NCBI RefSeq assembly: GCF_026241105.1
Contig: NZ_JAPFFT010000016.1
Location: 1 to 64,000 of the forward strand
Reading direction: 5' to 3'
Length of the DNA stretch: 64,000 bases
Source of the DNA: Arthrobacter rhizophilus
GTDB lineage: Bacteria; Actinomycetota; Actinomycetes; Actinomycetales; Micrococcaceae
Shown in pieces: positions 26,322 to 34,895 of this stretch. Position numbers and translations under genes: made by a program. How positions within the stretch are numbered: position 1 is the first letter of the stretch; each line of letters opens with the position of its first letter. The notes beneath the pieces were generated by a model that saw nothing but the letters and a program-made list of their open reading frames with translations, was not told where the DNA came from and searched no databases.

Positions 26322-26558
26322 ATGCACGGCAAGAAAAAGAAGAAGTCCTGGAAGGACATGACCCCGGGGCAACGGGTGGGCATGCTCGTGGTGGGTGCGG
26401 GACAGCTGACGCTGCTAGTGGCGGCACAACGCAGCATTTCCAAGACCCCCGAGGCCCAGATCAGGGGAAACAAAGCCGCATGGCGGGCCGCATGCTTCAT
26501 CAACTTCTTTGGGCCGCTGAGCTACTTCCTGTTCGGCCGCCGTCGAGGAACTGCGTGA
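26322..26558 (+). CDS. Small membrane protein, PLDc_N-like (78 aa)
   Basis: After a very basic start (HGKKKKKSWKD) there are two hydrophobic segments, about 22-38 and 53-72. The second, FINFFGPLSYFLFGRR, matches the PLDc_N pattern (phospholipase D nuclease N-terminal membrane anchor without the enzyme), common as a stand-alone gene in actinobacteria. Function unknown. ATG at 26322 follows ACGGAGG. The last 59 nt overlap the end of the convergent vsr gene. Confidence 0.75.
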   Translation: MHGKKKKKSWKDMTPGQRVGMLVVGAGQLTLLVAAQRSISKTPEAQIRGNKAAWRAACFINFFGPLSYFLFGRRRGTA

Positions 26559-26967
26559 GCTGATTCTCCAAAGCCGAACGGTCCCGCAGTTCGCATTCCC
26601 ACACGGTGAGAACCTCCCAGCCTGAGGCTCTCAGCAGTTCCCGCTGTCCGGCGTCGCGCTCCCGGGTGCGGTTTCGCTTGGCTTCCCAGAAGTCCGCGTT
26701 GGCCGTTGGCGCGTGCCGGCCCGCCTTGCAATCGTGGAAGTGCCAGAAGCATCCGTTGACGAAGATCACCTTGCGCCGGCCTGCAAAGACGAGATCCGGA
26801 CTGCCGGGCAGCTTCCCGCCCGCGGCTCGCCCGTGAAGCCGGTACCGGTACCCCTTGGCGTGCAGGAGCCGGCGGACCAGGAGCTCGGGCTTGGTGTTTT
26901 TGCCCCGGATCTTGGACATGTTCAGGCTGCGTTGCTCAGGCGTCAGCAGGTCACGGCTCTCGCCCAT
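26500..26967 (-). CDS. vsr: Very-short-patch repair endonuclease Vsr
   Basis: The 155-aa protein has the Vsr core: LPGSPDLVF with catalytic Asp58, VIFVNGCFWHFHDC with zinc/active-site residues, and VWECEL near the end. Vsr nicks T:G mismatches made by deamination of 5-methylcytosine. It normally sits beside a cytosine-5 methyltransferase (Dcm type), but none is present in this window. Its proximity to the McrBC-like pair suggests a small modified-DNA island. The 3' end overlaps the PLDc_N gene tail to tail by 59 nt. Confidence 0.9.
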   Translation of the reverse strand: MGESRDLLTPEQRSLNMSKIRGKNTKPELLVRRLLHAKGYRYRLHGRAAGGKLPGSPDLVFAGRRKVIFVNGCFWHFHDCKAGRHAPTANADFWEAKRNRTRERDAGQRELLRASGWEVLTVWECELRDRSALENQLTQFLDGGRTGSSSAAQRS

Positions 26968-27058
26968 ATCCTCAGTCTACGCACGGCCTCCCCAGCGACC
27001 CTCGCTCACGTATATGGGTCTTTCTTGCGACGCTCGCTCTCTTGTGTGGCCAAATTCC

Positions 27059-27093
27059 CGGACCGTCCCTCACGTGATGTGAGTGAGGGTCCG
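27059..27093. terminator. Hairpin downstream of the biotin operon
   Basis: The arms 27059-27073 and 27079-27093 pair at 13 of 15 positions around a 5-nt loop, and TTCCC/GGGAA extends them outward. It lies 39 nt past the stop of the last biotin-operon gene (P450) and probably ends that transcript. Confidence 0.5.
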
Positions 27094-27131
27094 TGGGAAA
27101 TGCGTCAGATGTGAGTGAGCGTCGGGGATCG

Positions 27132-28256
27132 TCAGAACTCGACGCTGACTGTCCGCGGCGCCTGGAAGGACAGCAGGCGGAGCCATTCGGGTTCCGGGTC
27201 TGCCAGACGAGCGCCTTGTAGCACTGCCGCAGTCTCCTGCACGACGACGGCCGCCTCCAGTTCCGCGAGTTTCGCACCAAGGCAGCGGTGGATCCCCGAG
27301 CCGAAGGCCAGCCCATAGGCCGTTGGACCGAGCCCGTGCGCCGTCGAAGCCTGGCCTGGCGACTCATGGTGCCCCGTGAGTTCCAGCAGGATTTCGGCAC
27401 CCGCGGGGATGCGTTCGCCGTGGAGCACCGTGTCCTGGGAGGCAATCCGGCGCCAGGTGGGGACTGAAGACTCGGTCGCGAGGACGTGACGGATGAGCTC
27501 GCGCGCCGCGGAACCGGAGGCGGCGTCATCCCAGGCAAAGCCGGCGGACCCCTCGGCAAGCCGGAACAATGCCGTGCTGATGAGCTGGGTGGTGGTTTCC
27601 TGTCCCGCGATGAGCAGGAAATAGCCCAGGGAACAGATTTCGGGAGTGCTGAGGCCGTGTTCTGCCAATGACTTGAAGAGGTTACGTCCCGGAGACCCCA
27701 CTGCCTCGAGGACAAGCTCCCACAGCCAGCCAAAGAACGCCGCCGCACTCCCGGCCAGCTCCAATTGCCGCTCCGCGTCCGGCCAGCCCCAGAAAAGCTC
27801 CAGGGAATCCAGGCTCCACGCCTTCAACTCCGGAAGATCGCGTACAGGGAGACCAAGAAGCTCCAGCATCACAATTGCCGGCGGGTACGCAGCCACGGCC
27901 TGCACCAGATCTACCCGCCCAACCGCTTCCAGCAATCCAACCGCCGTTGCAGCAGCATCCCGTGCGATCTCGCGAATCCGCGGCTCCACCGCGCCCACTG
28001 TCGCCGGGGTGAAGAATCCGGCCACCACCTTGCGGATGCCTGCGTGGGAGGTCGTATCGTTGCTGGCCAGCACCGGCGGCAAAGCGAAGCGGGCACGCTG
28101 AAGCACACGAAGGGACTGCCCCGACAAAGGCGTCACGGCGATGAGGGCATTCGCCGGGCTGAAGTCGTCCGGCCTGTGCAGGACTTCCCGCACCACGGAC
28201 GGTTCGCGCAGGACCAGATACGGGCACGTCTGTGTCCTGGCAGGAGCGGCGCTCAT
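27132..28256 (-). CDS. Cytochrome P450, BioI-like by context
   Basis: Heme-binding loop FGSGIHRCLG (Cys325), I-helix AGQETT (217-222) and a likely ExxR at 253-256 identify a soluble class I P450 of 374 aa. The usual ANRDP...F..PD segment before the heme loop is replaced by a shorter Gly/His-rich stretch. ATG at 28256 overlaps the bioD stop (ATGA), so it is the last gene of the biotin operon. By analogy with Bacillus BioI, which splits acyl-ACP to pimeloyl-ACP, it may supply the pimeloyl moiety; sequence similarity to BioI itself is not something I can judge here. Confidence 0.85.
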   Translation of the reverse strand: MSAAPARTQTCPYLVLREPSVVREVLHRPDDFSPANALIAVTPLSGQSLRVLQRARFALPPVLASNDTTSHAGIRKVVAGFFTPATVGAVEPRIREIARDAAATAVGLLEAVGRVDLVQAVAAYPPAIVMLELLGLPVRDLPELKAWSLDSLELFWGWPDAERQLELAGSAAAFFGWLWELVLEAVGSPGRNLFKSLAEHGLSTPEICSLGYFLLIAGQETTTQLISTALFRLAEGSAGFAWDDAASGSAARELIRHVLATESSVPTWRRIASQDTVLHGERIPAGAEILLELTGHHESPGQASTAHGLGPTAYGLAFGSGIHRCLGAKLAELEAAVVVQETAAVLQGARLADPEPEWLRLLSFQAPRTVSVEF

Positions 28257-28933
28257 GACCAGGCTCCGCTCAACCAATGTGTGCTTGCTTCCCGGAAAGT
28301 CACCGGCGGTAGGTCTGCCGCACGCTCGGGCAACACCCCGATAAGCGGCCGCAACAAGCCAATGGTTGCCCGGTTGCCGTGTTCCAGAACGCCCGGTTCA
28401 TCCGGCCACGTTCCCAGCACCACGCCGTGGATGCTCAGATCCCTGCGGTCCAGCGCCTCGAGAGTCAGTGCTGTGTGGTTCAAGGTTCCCAACGCGGGAC
28501 GCGCAACAAGCACAAAAGTCGCGTCCCGTCCAAGGTGCCCTCCCAGATCCGCCAGCGTGCCGCCGTCGGCGTCTAGCTCGACAAGGAGACCGCCCGAACC
28601 CTCCACCAGGACATGGTCATGGGTGCTGGCGAGTTCGCGGACACGCGCGGCATGCTCCGCCAGCGGCGGCAGCTTGACTCCGTCCAGCGCGGCAGCGGGC
28701 ACCGGGGCGAGAGGTTCTTGAAGCACGACGCCGGCCTCGGCAGTGAGCGGTCCGGCCAGGCGAATGATCTCAGTGCAGTCGGAGTCACCGGCTGCAGCGC
28801 CGCTCTGGCAGGGCTTGTACACGGCCACCGAGCGGCTCTCCGCTTGTAGCGCAGACGCGAGGGCCGCCGTCGTGACCGTCTTGCCGACGCCGGTGTCCGT
28901 TCCGGTGACGAGCACTATGCGGGGTAGTTTCAC
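28253..28933 (-). CDS. bioD: Dethiobiotin synthetase
   Basis: The 226-aa protein starts with the P-loop VTGTDTGVGKTVTT, followed by YKPCQSG and VEGSGGLLVEL, the standard BioD motifs. It closes the ureido ring of dethiobiotin using ATP and CO2. GTG at 28933 overlaps the bioF stop (GTGA); a longer in-frame extension runs backwards through bioF and is not real. It is coupled to the P450 gene downstream. Confidence 0.93.
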   Translation of the reverse strand: MKLPRIVLVTGTDTGVGKTVTTAALASALQAESRSVAVYKPCQSGAAAGDSDCTEIIRLAGPLTAEAGVVLQEPLAPVPAAALDGVKLPPLAEHAARVRELASTHDHVLVEGSGGLLVELDADGGTLADLGGHLGRDATFVLVARPALGTLNHTALTLEALDRRDLSIHGVVLGTWPDEPGVLEHGNRATIGLLRPLIGVLPERAADLPPVTFREASTHWLSGAWS

Positions 28934-30099
28934 TGTGTTTCCTCCAGGATGCGGCGCAACGTTGCGCACGCGTAGTCGATGTCGTGGGGCGTCAGCGTGG
29001 CGCGAGCTGTCAGCCTGAGGCGCGAGACGCCGTCGGGAACCGATGGCGGGCGGAAGCAGCCGACGCGGACACCCGCCCGGTGTGCCGCCTGGCTTGCCGC
29101 AAGCGCGGCAGCGGCAGAGGGCATCGGGATGGATTGCACGGCACCGGCTGACTCGCCAACGGGTTCCACGGCACCGCCCAGCGCCGGGGCCAGTCCCGCC
29201 GTGAGGCTGGCAGCGTTCCGATGGACGGCCGCCGCACGCCACGGTTCCGCCCGGATGATCCCGACGGCGGCCAGCGCGGCCGCAGCCGACGACGGCGCGA
29301 GACCGGTGTCGAAGATGAAGCTGCGGGCCCTGTTGACGAGGTGTTCGCGGAGCAGGGCGCTGCCAAGCACGGCACCCCCTTGGCTGCCGAGCGACTTGGA
29401 AAGCGTTGCCGTCAATACAACATTCGGGTGGCCTGAGAGATCCGTTCCAGCCACCGAGCCGAAGCCCTGGAACGCGCCGTGGCCAGCAACGCCGAGGCTG
29501 TGGGCCTCGTCCACGAGGAGCACGGCGTCGTGAACTTCGGCCAAGGACAGCAGCTGGGGGAGAGGGGCGGCGTCGCCGAAGACGCTGTAGATGGACTCGA
29601 CGGCGATCAGGGCCCTGGGTTCCGTGCGATTTCGAAGATGCTGCTCGGTTGCCGCGAGATCGTTGTGGGGGACCGTATCCACCCTGGAACGGCTCAGCCG
29701 GAAACCGTCAATCAGCGAGGCATGGCAATGTTCGTCGGCCACGATGAGGGTTCCAGGGCCGCCGAGTGCAGTAGTGACGCCCAGATTGGCCAAATATCCG
29801 GACGAGAAGACCAGCCCGGATTCCATGCCAGTGAGGTTCGCGAGCTCGGCTTCGAGTTCCAGGTGCAACTCGGTGGTGCCCGCAACCAGGCGCGAGGACC
29901 TGGCGCCGGTGCCCCAACGGCCGATCGCCTCCCGGGCAGCCTCGGCCAACCGGGGGTCCGTGGCGAGGCCAAGGTAGTCGTTACTGGCCAGGTCTACCTC
30001 GGAGTCCCCATCGAGGCGCGTCAGGGGCGTCCGGACCAGGCCTCGGCGCTCGCGGACCGCAGCCTGCTGTTCCAACCATGCGGTCATGGACCTGCTCAT
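28930..30099 (-). CDS. bioF: 8-amino-7-oxononanoate synthase
   Basis: This 389-aa PLP enzyme has SNDYLGLA, the substrate loop GTGARSSRLVAGT, DEAHSLGVAGHG and the PLP-lysine segment TLSKSLGSQGG. It condenses pimeloyl-CoA or pimeloyl-ACP with alanine. The start is ATG 30099 within the bioA stop (ATGA). It follows bioA and precedes bioD in the operon. Confidence 0.94.
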   Translation of the reverse strand: MSRSMTAWLEQQAAVRERRGLVRTPLTRLDGDSEVDLASNDYLGLATDPRLAEAAREAIGRWGTGARSSRLVAGTTELHLELEAELANLTGMESGLVFSSGYLANLGVTTALGGPGTLIVADEHCHASLIDGFRLSRSRVDTVPHNDLAATEQHLRNRTEPRALIAVESIYSVFGDAAPLPQLLSLAEVHDAVLLVDEAHSLGVAGHGAFQGFGSVAGTDLSGHPNVVLTATLSKSLGSQGGAVLGSALLREHLVNRARSFIFDTGLAPSSAAAALAAVGIIRAEPWRAAAVHRNAASLTAGLAPALGGAVEPVGESAGAVQSIPMPSAAAALAASQAAHRAGVRVGCFRPPSVPDGVSRLRLTARATLTPHDIDYACATLRRILEETQ

Positions 30100-31421
30100 G
30101 GGCCGTGCACCTCGGCCACGGCCGCCACCATGCCTTCGGCCATCCGCCGAACGTCTTCCGCGGTGCTGATGTAGGGCGGCATCGCGTAGACAAGGTTCCG
30201 GAAGGGCCGCACCCACACGCCGTGCCCGACGGCGGCACTCGTCACAGCGGCGACGTCCACTTCCGTGTTTAACTCAATGACGCCAACGGCGCCGATGGTG
30301 CGGACCTCTTTGACGGCGTCGAATGCGTTAGCGGCTTCGAGTCCGGCGGCCAGGCCCGCGCCGATCCGGGACACGTCGCTGCGCCAGGCACTGCCGTCGA
30401 GAATTCCCAGGCTCGCATTGGCCACGGCGCACGCGAGCGGATTGCCCATGAACGTGGGCCCGTGCAGCAAGGCGCCGGCACCGCCGCCCGAAACTCGGGC
30501 AGCAACTTCGCCGGTGCACAGCGTCGCCGCAAGGGTGAGGTAACCGCCGGTGAGGGCCTTCCCGACGCACATGATGTCCGGAACCACGCCGGCATGCTCC
30601 GCGGCGAACAGCTCGCCCGTGCGGCCGAAACCTGTCGCGATCTCGTCCAGGATCAGGAGGATCCCGTGCCGATCGGCGATGTCGCGGAGGATGCGCAGGC
30701 ATTCGGCGGCGTAGATGAACATGCCGCCCGCGCCTTGAAGCACGGGCTCCACGATGATCGCGGCCAGCTCATTGGTGTTCTCCGCAGCAAGGCCTTCGAC
30801 CTGCGCCCGCCACTCCGCGATCTCCTCCGGCGGCGCGCCCGCGGCAGGTGGCCTCGCGGCGAACACGTTGGCAGCGAGTAGTCCGGGGAAAGCCGAATGC
30901 ATGCCGTCCACGGGGTCGCACACTCCCATCGCGGCGAAGGTGTCGCCGTGGTATCCGCCGCGGATGCTCAGGAAGCGTTGCCGCTTGGGGAACCCCGAGG
31001 CGGTCTGGAACTGCACCGCCAACTTGAGCGCCACCTCCACGGACACCGACCCTGAATCTGCCAGGAACACCCGCTCCAGCGGTGGACGATCTGCGGCGGA
31101 AGGAGCCATCGCCACAAGCCGTTCAGCCAGTTCGACGGCGGGCTCGTGGGTAAGGCCGCCGAACATCACATGGCTGAACTTGCCCAATTGGCGGTTCGCC
31201 GCGGCATTCAGGAGGGGGTTGCGGTACCCGTGGATGACGGACCACCACGAGGACATGGCGTCGAGCACCTCATGCCCGCGGCCGCTTTCGTCGCGGAGCC
31301 GCAGCGCCACGCCGTCGGCGTCTTCGACCTCCCACAAGGGCAGCGTCGCCGACGCCGGGGCGTACGGATGCCAGAGGCTCGCGCGGTCACGCTGGATGAG
31401 GTCTCGCTGGATGACGCTCAT
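30096..31421 (-). CDS. bioA: Adenosylmethionine-8-amino-7-oxononanoate aminotransferase
   Basis: This class III aminotransferase (441 aa) shows the BioA features LWHPYAP, SSWWSVIHGYRNP, the PLP aspartate in LLILDEIATGFGRTG and the PLP lysine in VGKALTGGY. It makes 7,8-diaminononanoate using SAM as amino donor. ATG 31421 overlaps the bsaP stop (ATGA); the frame extends nine residues further back, but those lie inside bsaP. Confidence 0.94.
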   Translation of the reverse strand: MSVIQRDLIQRDRASLWHPYAPASATLPLWEVEDADGVALRLRDESGRGHEVLDAMSSWWSVIHGYRNPLLNAAANRQLGKFSHVMFGGLTHEPAVELAERLVAMAPSAADRPPLERVFLADSGSVSVEVALKLAVQFQTASGFPKRQRFLSIRGGYHGDTFAAMGVCDPVDGMHSAFPGLLAANVFAARPPAAGAPPEEIAEWRAQVEGLAAENTNELAAIIVEPVLQGAGGMFIYAAECLRILRDIADRHGILLILDEIATGFGRTGELFAAEHAGVVPDIMCVGKALTGGYLTLAATLCTGEVAARVSGGGAGALLHGPTFMGNPLACAVANASLGILDGSAWRSDVSRIGAGLAAGLEAANAFDAVKEVRTIGAVGVIELNTEVDVAAVTSAAVGHGVWVRPFRNLVYAMPPYISTAEDVRRMAEGMVAAVAEVHGP

Positions 31422-31705
31422 GACGTCAGCCGTTCGTGTCGCGAGCATTCAGCAGTCCAGCCCAGCGGCGTGACCTGGACCTTCATACGGCGCCGGCACG
31501 TGACGCAATAGCGAGGAGGTTCCATCGCGAGGCGCTGCTGGCAGCTTTGGTGAGCGTCCGACGTCGGGCGCTCGCTTTCCGTTACCGTGTCGCCTTGCAC
31601 CACTTGGGCGTCCTGCGCGGCGGGCTCGCCGCAGAGACCGCAGAAGCTGACTGTGCCGGTGGCTGTGTTTGTGGCGGTATCTGTTCCGTTGGCACTGGTG
31701 TTCAC
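31418..31705 (-). CDS. bsaP: Biotin synthase auxiliary protein, BsaP-like
   Basis: This 95-aa protein has an N-terminal FCGLCGEP (CxxC) and a C-terminal block [20 protein letters not shown] ending in a Cys and His (ECSRH). This pattern matches the small actinobacterial protein BsaP (Rv1590 in M. tuberculosis), shown to be needed for biotin synthase activity, probably by supporting its Fe-S cluster. Its place between bioB and bioA with 4-nt overlaps on both sides (GTGA, ATGA) agrees. The Cys residues probably bind a cluster or zinc. Start GTG. Confidence 0.82.
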   Translation of the reverse strand: MNTSANGTDTATNTATGTVSFCGLCGEPAAQDAQVVQGDTVTESERPTSDAHQSCQQRLAMEPPRYCVTCRRRMKVQVTPLGWTAECSRHERLTS

Positions 31706-32730
31706 AGCGACTTCTGGAGTTCCTTGATGGGCATGTTCAGCTCCACGAGGAGGTTGAGGTCCGCGTCGGCGGGTCGGCCCAGAGTGGTGAGGTAGTTGCC
31801 GACGATCACGGCGTTGATGCCGCCCATGAGGCCTTCGCGCGTGCCGAGATCGCCCAGGGTCAGTTCCCGACCGCCGGCGTAGCGCAGGACGGTCCGTGGC
31901 ATCGCGAGGCGGAACGCCGCGATCGCACGGAGGGCGTCCTTGCCGTCCATGATTCCTTGGTTTTCGAGGGGCGTTCCGGGGCGCGGATTGAGGAAGTTGA
32001 GGGGAACTTCGTGGGGTTCGAGGGCTGCGAGCTGGCTGGCAAGCTCGGCCCGCTGGGCGGTGGTTTCGCCCATGCCGATCAAGGCGCCGCAGCAGAGTTC
32101 CATGCCGGCGGCTTTGACCATGTTGCAGGTTTCTAGTCGCTCCTCATAGCTGTGCGTGGTGACGACTTCGGGGAAGTAGCTGCGCGCGGTTTCGAGGTTG
32201 TGGTTGTAGCGGTGGACGCCCCATTCGGCGAGCTGGTCCACTTGGCGCTGGGTGAGCATGCCCAACGAACAGGCGATATTGATGTCCACTTCTTGTTTGA
32301 TGCGGTCGATCGCGAACTTGATCTGGTTCATCAGTTTGATGTCGGGGCCACGGACGGCCGCGACAATGCAGAACTCCGTGGCCCCAGTGGCTGCGGTTTC
32401 CTTCGCGGCTTTGACGAGCTCGGGGATGTCGAGCCAGACGCCGCGGACCGGGCTGTCAAACAGGCCCGATTGGCTGCAGAAATGGCAGTCCTCAGGGCAT
32501 CCTCCGGTCTTGATGGAGATGATTCCCTCTACTTCGACGTCCTCGCCGCAGTGCTCCAGACGGACTTCGTGGGCGAGTTGCAGGGCCTCCGGGATGGCTT
32601 CGTCCGGGAGCTCCAAGATCTCGAGCAGCTGGGATTCGTTGAGGCCTTCGCCGTTCGCGAGGACTTGCTGGCGGGCTGTTTCCAGAATCGGATATGTGGA
32701 CGTACGCCTTGGGTTTGGCTGGGTGGTCAT
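31702..32730 (-). CDS. bioB: Biotin synthase
   Basis: This radical-SAM enzyme (342 aa) has the cluster motif CPEDCHFC (CxxxCxxC) after [10 protein letters not shown] and the auxiliary-cluster Cys residues further on. It inserts sulfur into dethiobiotin. It is the first gene of the minus-strand operon bioB-bsaP-bioA-bioF-bioD-P450. Residue choices such as HFCSQSG fit the actinobacterial type that works with BsaP. The promoter must lie between 32731 and about 33100; I see no clear BirA- or BioQ-type operator there. Confidence 0.95.
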   Translation of the reverse strand: MTTQPNPRRTSTYPILETARQQVLANGEGLNESQLLEILELPDEAIPEALQLAHEVRLEHCGEDVEVEGIISIKTGGCPEDCHFCSQSGLFDSPVRGVWLDIPELVKAAKETAATGATEFCIVAAVRGPDIKLMNQIKFAIDRIKQEVDINIACSLGMLTQRQVDQLAEWGVHRYNHNLETARSYFPEVVTTHSYEERLETCNMVKAAGMELCCGALIGMGETTAQRAELASQLAALEPHEVPLNFLNPRPGTPLENQGIMDGKDALRAIAAFRLAMPRTVLRYAGGRELTLGDLGTREGLMGGINAVIVGNYLTTLGRPADADLNLLVELNMPIKELQKSL

Positions 32731-32953
32731 GGTGCTCCTCGGCCGCTACTTGCAGGGGATGGTGCGTTCCCTCCTGACCGTAGTGGGGCCGGGGGATCGC
32801 GATTTTGTTGGACGTCCACAAACGTGGGGCCGCAATCTTGGCGGCCGACTCGCTGGATAAGTTACGGCGTGGAAACATCGTGGTGACTCCGTGGTTTCAT
32901 CCAGTCGATAGCGTCAAGGCCATGTTGCGGAAGTACGCGCAAAGGTAAAGGCC

Positions 32954-33012
32954 CCATAGGCCTCGACGACGGATGGGCGGCCTGGCTGCGGTCCCGTCGT
33001 CGAGGCCTATGG
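32954..33012. repeat. Perfect 19-bp inverted repeat between divergent genes
   Basis: CCATAGGCCTCGACGACGG (32954-32972) and its exact complement (32994-33012) flank a 21-nt spacer. The element lies in the 425-nt gap between bioB (read left) and the DUF6318 lipoprotein gene (read right), so it does not follow any gene end in this gap. It could be an operator, a leader structure or a mobile-repeat remnant. Confidence 0.8.
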
Positions 33013-33155
33013 TTTGGGGTTGGCGACCCGATGGCTGAGCGATGCAGGTGGAGAAGCGAGCCGGGCCTGTGGATAACTTTTCAGGCAAGCATGGCAATTG
33101 GGTTACCCTTTTGTGAAACGTTCAGTCTTGAAAACTATCTGGGGGATAGCAAGCC

Positions 33156-33788
33156 ATGACTCCACCCACGTCCAATTTCGCCCGCTTTTTCGTAGTTGGC
33201 ACCCTCGCGGCGGCGTTGACGCTGACTGCATGTGGGAGTGGCCAGCCGCAGGCTGGGCAGTCCGCGTCGCCAAGTGTTTCTGCCAGCGCCACGGCTACAC
33301 CCACTCCGACCCCGACTGCTGCCTACAAGCCGGCTGATGCCAAGGGGAGGGCGGAGAACGTGCCCATTCCGGTTCTGCCGGAGGCCGCGAAAGCGAATAG
33401 CAAGGAAGGCGTGGAGGCGTTCGCTAGGTATTGGTTCCAAGTGATGAGTTATGCCTATGAGACGGGGGACATGGCCGGTTGGTCAGCGATGACGTCTGCG
33501 GAATGCACCTTTTGCAATCGAATCAAACAGGGTCTGGAGTCCGCTTACATAAAAGGAAGATGGATTGTCGGTGGCAAGATGACAACTCCGTCGGTTGATG
33601 CAATCTTCAAATCCGAGGCACTGACTCAGCAAGTGAAGATTCAGACCATCCAAAGCCAGATTGACTACTACGATGCCGATGGAAGCGTAGGCCAGACCGC
33701 AACGCCATTATCGAACTCCGCATCTGTCCTTATTGCCGCATTCGAATCAGGGTCTTGGAAGGTCAAAGACCTCGGATTGATTCGGTAG
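33156..33788 (+). CDS. DUF6318-type lipoprotein
   Basis: A signal peptide ends in the lipobox LTAC (Cys26), followed by a Ser/Thr/Pro linker to about residue 60. The mature domain (YWFQVMSYAYETGD, then CTFC, and a C-terminal strand ESGSWKVKDLGL) fits the DUF6318 family of actinobacterial lipoproteins. The function is unknown. The second half of the gene is lower in GC than its neighbours. The next secreted-protein gene begins 6 nt after its stop, so they are cotranscribed. Confidence 0.78.
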   Translation: MTPPTSNFARFFVVGTLAAALTLTACGSGQPQAGQSASPSVSASATATPTPTPTAAYKPADAKGRAENVPIPVLPEAAKANSKEGVEAFARYWFQVMSYAYETGDMAGWSAMTSAECTFCNRIKQGLESAYIKGRWIVGGKMTTPSVDAIFKSEALTQQVKIQTIQSQIDYYDADGSVGQTATPLSNSASVLIAAFESGSWKVKDLGLIR

Positions 33789-33794
33789 TGCGCG

Positions 33795-34736
33795 GTGAAT
33801 TCGCGAAAGTGGAGACTTTTTGCCATTGCCTTGGCACTGCTACTGGTAGTTCCCGCCGCACCCGCGGAGGCAGCCAGCGATGACCGTGTGTCGTCGGGAT
33901 ATCAACAAAGTGGAATTGACGTCTCTGCTAATTACGTCCGCGACCCTCAATCCGGAGAGTTTGTCCTCGCCCCTCCTGGCCACGTCAGCGACGACCCGAA
34001 CCAGTACAAGGCAGATCTCCAGTGCCAGGTTGATGACAATTCCTTGGCCAAAAGGTGCCTGCCGGGGCAAATGCAATGCCCGCCCCGCGAGGCTGGTGAG
34101 AAGGCCGGGACTCCGGTCATTTGGAAGGTCGCGCCGAAGTCGGTCTCGAATCCTGTGTGGACGGACTGGAGCACCAGCGGAAATGGTCCGTCCTGCCTGT
34201 ACGACCAAAAGCCCGAGGACCTCCTGCCGCGGATTGCGGCAAGAATCGAGAGCGATTTCCGCAACCTTCCGATCAAACCCGCGGACTTGACCGCCCAGCC
34301 GAGCCCTCACACGCTCAAAGGCGCTGAGACCAACATTTTCGCGGACGCGCTCGAGCAGCAATTCGAGGTGACGCTTCTTGGCCAACGGGTCCATATTGTG
34401 GCAACTCCGGTGGAATACACCTACGCCTACGGGGACGGCAACAGTCTTGGGCCGACGCCCTCCGCCGGTGGTCCGCTTCGGGAAGCGGAATGGGGCCAAA
34501 AGACCCGCACGAGCCATGTGTATCAACAGACCGGTGATTTTCAGATTTCCGTGACCACCACCTTCCGCGGCACCTACTCCGTGAACGGTGGTCCGAACCT
34601 GCCGATTCCCGGCACAGGACAGTTTGCCTCGCCGCCACAGACCGTAAGCGTCTGGCGATCAATCACGCGCAACTACGCCGACAACTGCATCGTCAACCCC
34701 CAGGGCGAGGGCTGCCCTGGCGTCCCCGCGAAATAG
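33795..34736 (+). CDS. Secreted protein of unknown function, partner of the lipoprotein
   Basis: GTG at 33795 starts a classic signal peptide (basic SRKWR, hydrophobic core, cleavage near AEA/ASD about residue 27). The mature protein of about 285 residues has two Cys pairs (CQ...RCLPGQMQC and CIVNPQGEGC). A region near 195-270 (VEYTYAYGDG, TSHVYQQTGDFQISV) has PKD/immunoglobulin-like strands. I do not recognise an enzyme. It follows the DUF6318 lipoprotein by 6 nt, so the two probably act together at the cell surface. Confidence 0.72.
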   Translation: MNSRKWRLFAIALALLLVVPAAPAEAASDDRVSSGYQQSGIDVSANYVRDPQSGEFVLAPPGHVSDDPNQYKADLQCQVDDNSLAKRCLPGQMQCPPREAGEKAGTPVIWKVAPKSVSNPVWTDWSTSGNGPSCLYDQKPEDLLPRIAARIESDFRNLPIKPADLTAQPSPHTLKGAETNIFADALEQQFEVTLLGQRVHIVATPVEYTYAYGDGNSLGPTPSAGGPLREAEWGQKTRTSHVYQQTGDFQISVTTTFRGTYSVNGGPNLPIPGTGQFASPPQTVSVWRSITRNYADNCIVNPQGEGCPGVPAK

Positions 34737-34895
34737 CCCGGGGGCGCACGCAGCCCAGAAGGACAGGGTGTTGTCCTCGGGCGACCGAGTATTTCCGCAC
34801 CACCGCCGCCATGTGATCCCCGTCTCAATAGGAATAGTTGCAGGCGCGTGGCAGTTGCCGCCAGTGGACCTGTTCCCGTTTGAAAGGCACTGCTC

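Noticed and set aside
32731..32900. GAAAC...GTTTC pair (32872 and 32894) as a BioQ/BirA operator
   Set aside because: The spacing (17 nt) and sequence do not match known BioQ or BirA sites.
33301..33360. Thr/Pro-rich repeats as a possible CRISPR or tandem repeat
   Set aside because: They are simply the codons of the lipoprotein linker; no spaced repeats are present.
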